A stretch of 6,393 nt of DNA. Origin: JANOQP01 sp044227705 (lineage in GTDB: Bacteria; Bacteroidota; Bacteroidia; Chitinophagales; Saprospiraceae). This document shows positions 5,509-6,393 of this stretch, one piece after another. Position numbers and translations under genes: made by a program. Position 1 is the stretch's first letter. Each line of letters opens with the position of its first letter. The notes below the pieces were generated by a model. It had not been told where the DNA came from, made no database searches, and saw only the letters and a program-made list of their open reading frames with translations. Where the stretch lies: assembly GCA_044227705.1 (NCBI GenBank), contig JBGAWE010000247.1, positions 1 to 6,393 on the forward strand. The letters run 5' to 3'.

Positions 5509-6393
5509 ATGAAAAGGACAGTTCTTCTCCTCGCCCTCCTCGCGGCCGTCGGCGGCCAGAAAGCCCTCGCCCAAGCGTGGGTGACGAGCATCGACACCCT
5601 CTACAATGAGGAGGCCAGCTATGCGGTCAACCTGCCCGACCACTCCATTGTGTTCGCCGGGAGCCAGTGCCTCTACCCGCTGGCCGACCCGTGCACGAGG
5701 ATGGTCGTGGGAAGGCTCTCGGCCGACGGGCAGCCCGTTTGGATACGGAACGACGTCGAACTGGGCCTCACACGGGGCGTCAAGCGGTGGGGCAACCGTC
5801 TCTGCGTTGTTGCGGACAACAACACCTCCATACTCCAGTTCTTCTGGCAGGACCAGGCCTTGGTCTTCGATTTCGAGGGCAACCTCCTGTTGCAGCACCC
5901 CATTGGACAGAACCACGACTACTTCGCCGACTTCGACCGCGCCCTGAATGGCGACTTCTTCTTTGCCGGGTATTCCTCCGACCTGCAGCGCCCCATTCTG
6001 GTGCGGACCGACAGCCTCTTCAACACGCTTTGGGAGGCGACCACCGACTCTGTCGATGCGACGAGAAGCATGTTCGTAGCGGCGCAGCCCGACGGCGGGG
6101 CGCATGTCTGGCTCGCCAACGGCTTCGACATCGACCTGAAGAAGTTCGACGGCAGCGGCAACCTCCTGTTTGAGAATACTGACGCGCCGCCCTCTTTTTC
6201 GTCCTCCATTGCCCAATACTTCCCGGTGAGCGATGGCGGGCTGGTCGGCATCCAGGGCAGCTTCGGAAACGACGACCTGAAAATTGCGCGCTTCGACAGC
6301 GATGGCAACGTGTCGCTGGAGGCAACGCTTGCCGGCTCGTCGGCCTTCAACAATTTCAACCTCGACCTCGTGGAACTGGCCAGCGGCGACCTG
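5509..6393 (+). CDS. Secreted beta-propeller-like repeat protein (partial, C-terminus off window)
   Basis: Open from the ATG at 5509 to the right edge, 295 residues are visible. MKRTVLLLALLAAVGGQKALAQ is a clear Sec signal peptide with cleavage after ALA or LAQ. An in-frame ATG at 5473 would put 12 polar residues in front of it and is rejected. The mature part shows five copies of a 'xxxFDxxGNxLWExT'-type strand pair: 66-82 (VVGRLSADGQPVWIRND), 117-131, 162-178 (PILVRTDSLFNTLWEAT), 206-223 (FDIDLKKFDGSGNLLFEN) and 255-273 (LKIARFDSDGNVSLEAT). They are spaced about 45-51 residues apart. Between them recur 'DGG/NGD' turn-strand units at 43-51, 93-105, 145-156, 193-205, 241-253 and 291-295. This period is that of beta-propeller blades. 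Such proteins are common among Bacteroidota secreted or surface proteins, often with a C-terminal type IX sorting domain, which is not visible here. No catalytic residues can be named. The gene is divergent from the helical-protein gene. Confidence 0.87.
   Translation, partial: MKRTVLLLALLAAVGGQKALAQAWVTSIDTLYNEEASYAVNLPDHSIVFAGSQCLYPLADPCTRMVVGRLSADGQPVWIRNDVELGLTRGVKRWGNRLCVVADNNTSILQFFWQDQALVFDFEGNLLLQHPIGQNHDYFADFDRALNGDFFFAGYSSDLQRPILVRTDSLFNTLWEATTDSVDATRSMFVAAQPDGGAHVWLANGFDIDLKKFDGSGNLLFENTDAPPSFSSSIAQYFPVSDGGLVGIQGSFGNDDLKIARFDSDGNVSLEATLAGSSAFNNFNLDLVELASGDL

Noticed and set aside
5473..5511. Alternative upstream in-frame ATG for the propeller gene
   Set aside because: It would add 12 polar residues (MTAFFQVQNHPI) before a textbook signal peptide and would place the start inside the loop of a hairpin.

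Overview
The window suggests a GC-rich member of the Bacteroidota, probably near the Saprospiria/Chitinophagia. The evidence is an outer-membrane TonB-dependent receptor that starts with a carboxypeptidase-regulatory-like domain, Sec signal peptides on three of the four genes, no Shine-Dalgarno motifs upstream of the starts, a Bacteroidota-type -7 box (TANNTTTG), and a 467-residue helical protein with the N-terminal 'SPFF' pattern of a family common in this phylum. The taxonomy is inferred from these traits only; no marker gene is present.

Layout. Three genes lie on the minus strand, read right to left. First is a cytoplasmic helical-repeat protein of unknown function (5274 to 3871). After a 162-base gap comes a 930-residue TonB-dependent receptor (3708 to 916). 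After a 100-base gap comes a secreted alpha/beta-hydrolase-fold protein (815 to the left edge, C-terminus missing). On the plus strand, a secreted beta-propeller-like protein starts at 5509 and runs off the right edge. The helical protein and the propeller protein are divergent and share a 234-base AT-rich intergenic region. That region holds a -7 promoter match, repeated TTGATT half-sites and a hairpin just before the propeller gene. No intergenic stretch exceeds 300 bases, and I saw no tRNA, rRNA, CRISPR array or insertion sequence.

How the genes may work together. The receptor and the hydrolase-like gene are co-oriented and close, so they may be co-transcribed as an importer plus a secreted partner. 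No SusD-like gene lies between them, so this is not a standard SusCD locus. The ligand cannot be read from the sequence. The propeller protein looks like a surface or secreted protein of the kind often exported by type IX secretion, but its C-terminal sorting domain, if any, is outside the window.

The most notable point is that the hydrolase-like protein has lost the catalytic serine of its nucleophile elbow (GQGTGG where GxSxGG is expected) and has an altered oxyanion-hole motif (HTGNF for HGGxF). It is probably a non-catalytic hydrolase-fold protein. I found no clearly new multi-gene system; the rest is ordinary Bacteroidota chromosome.
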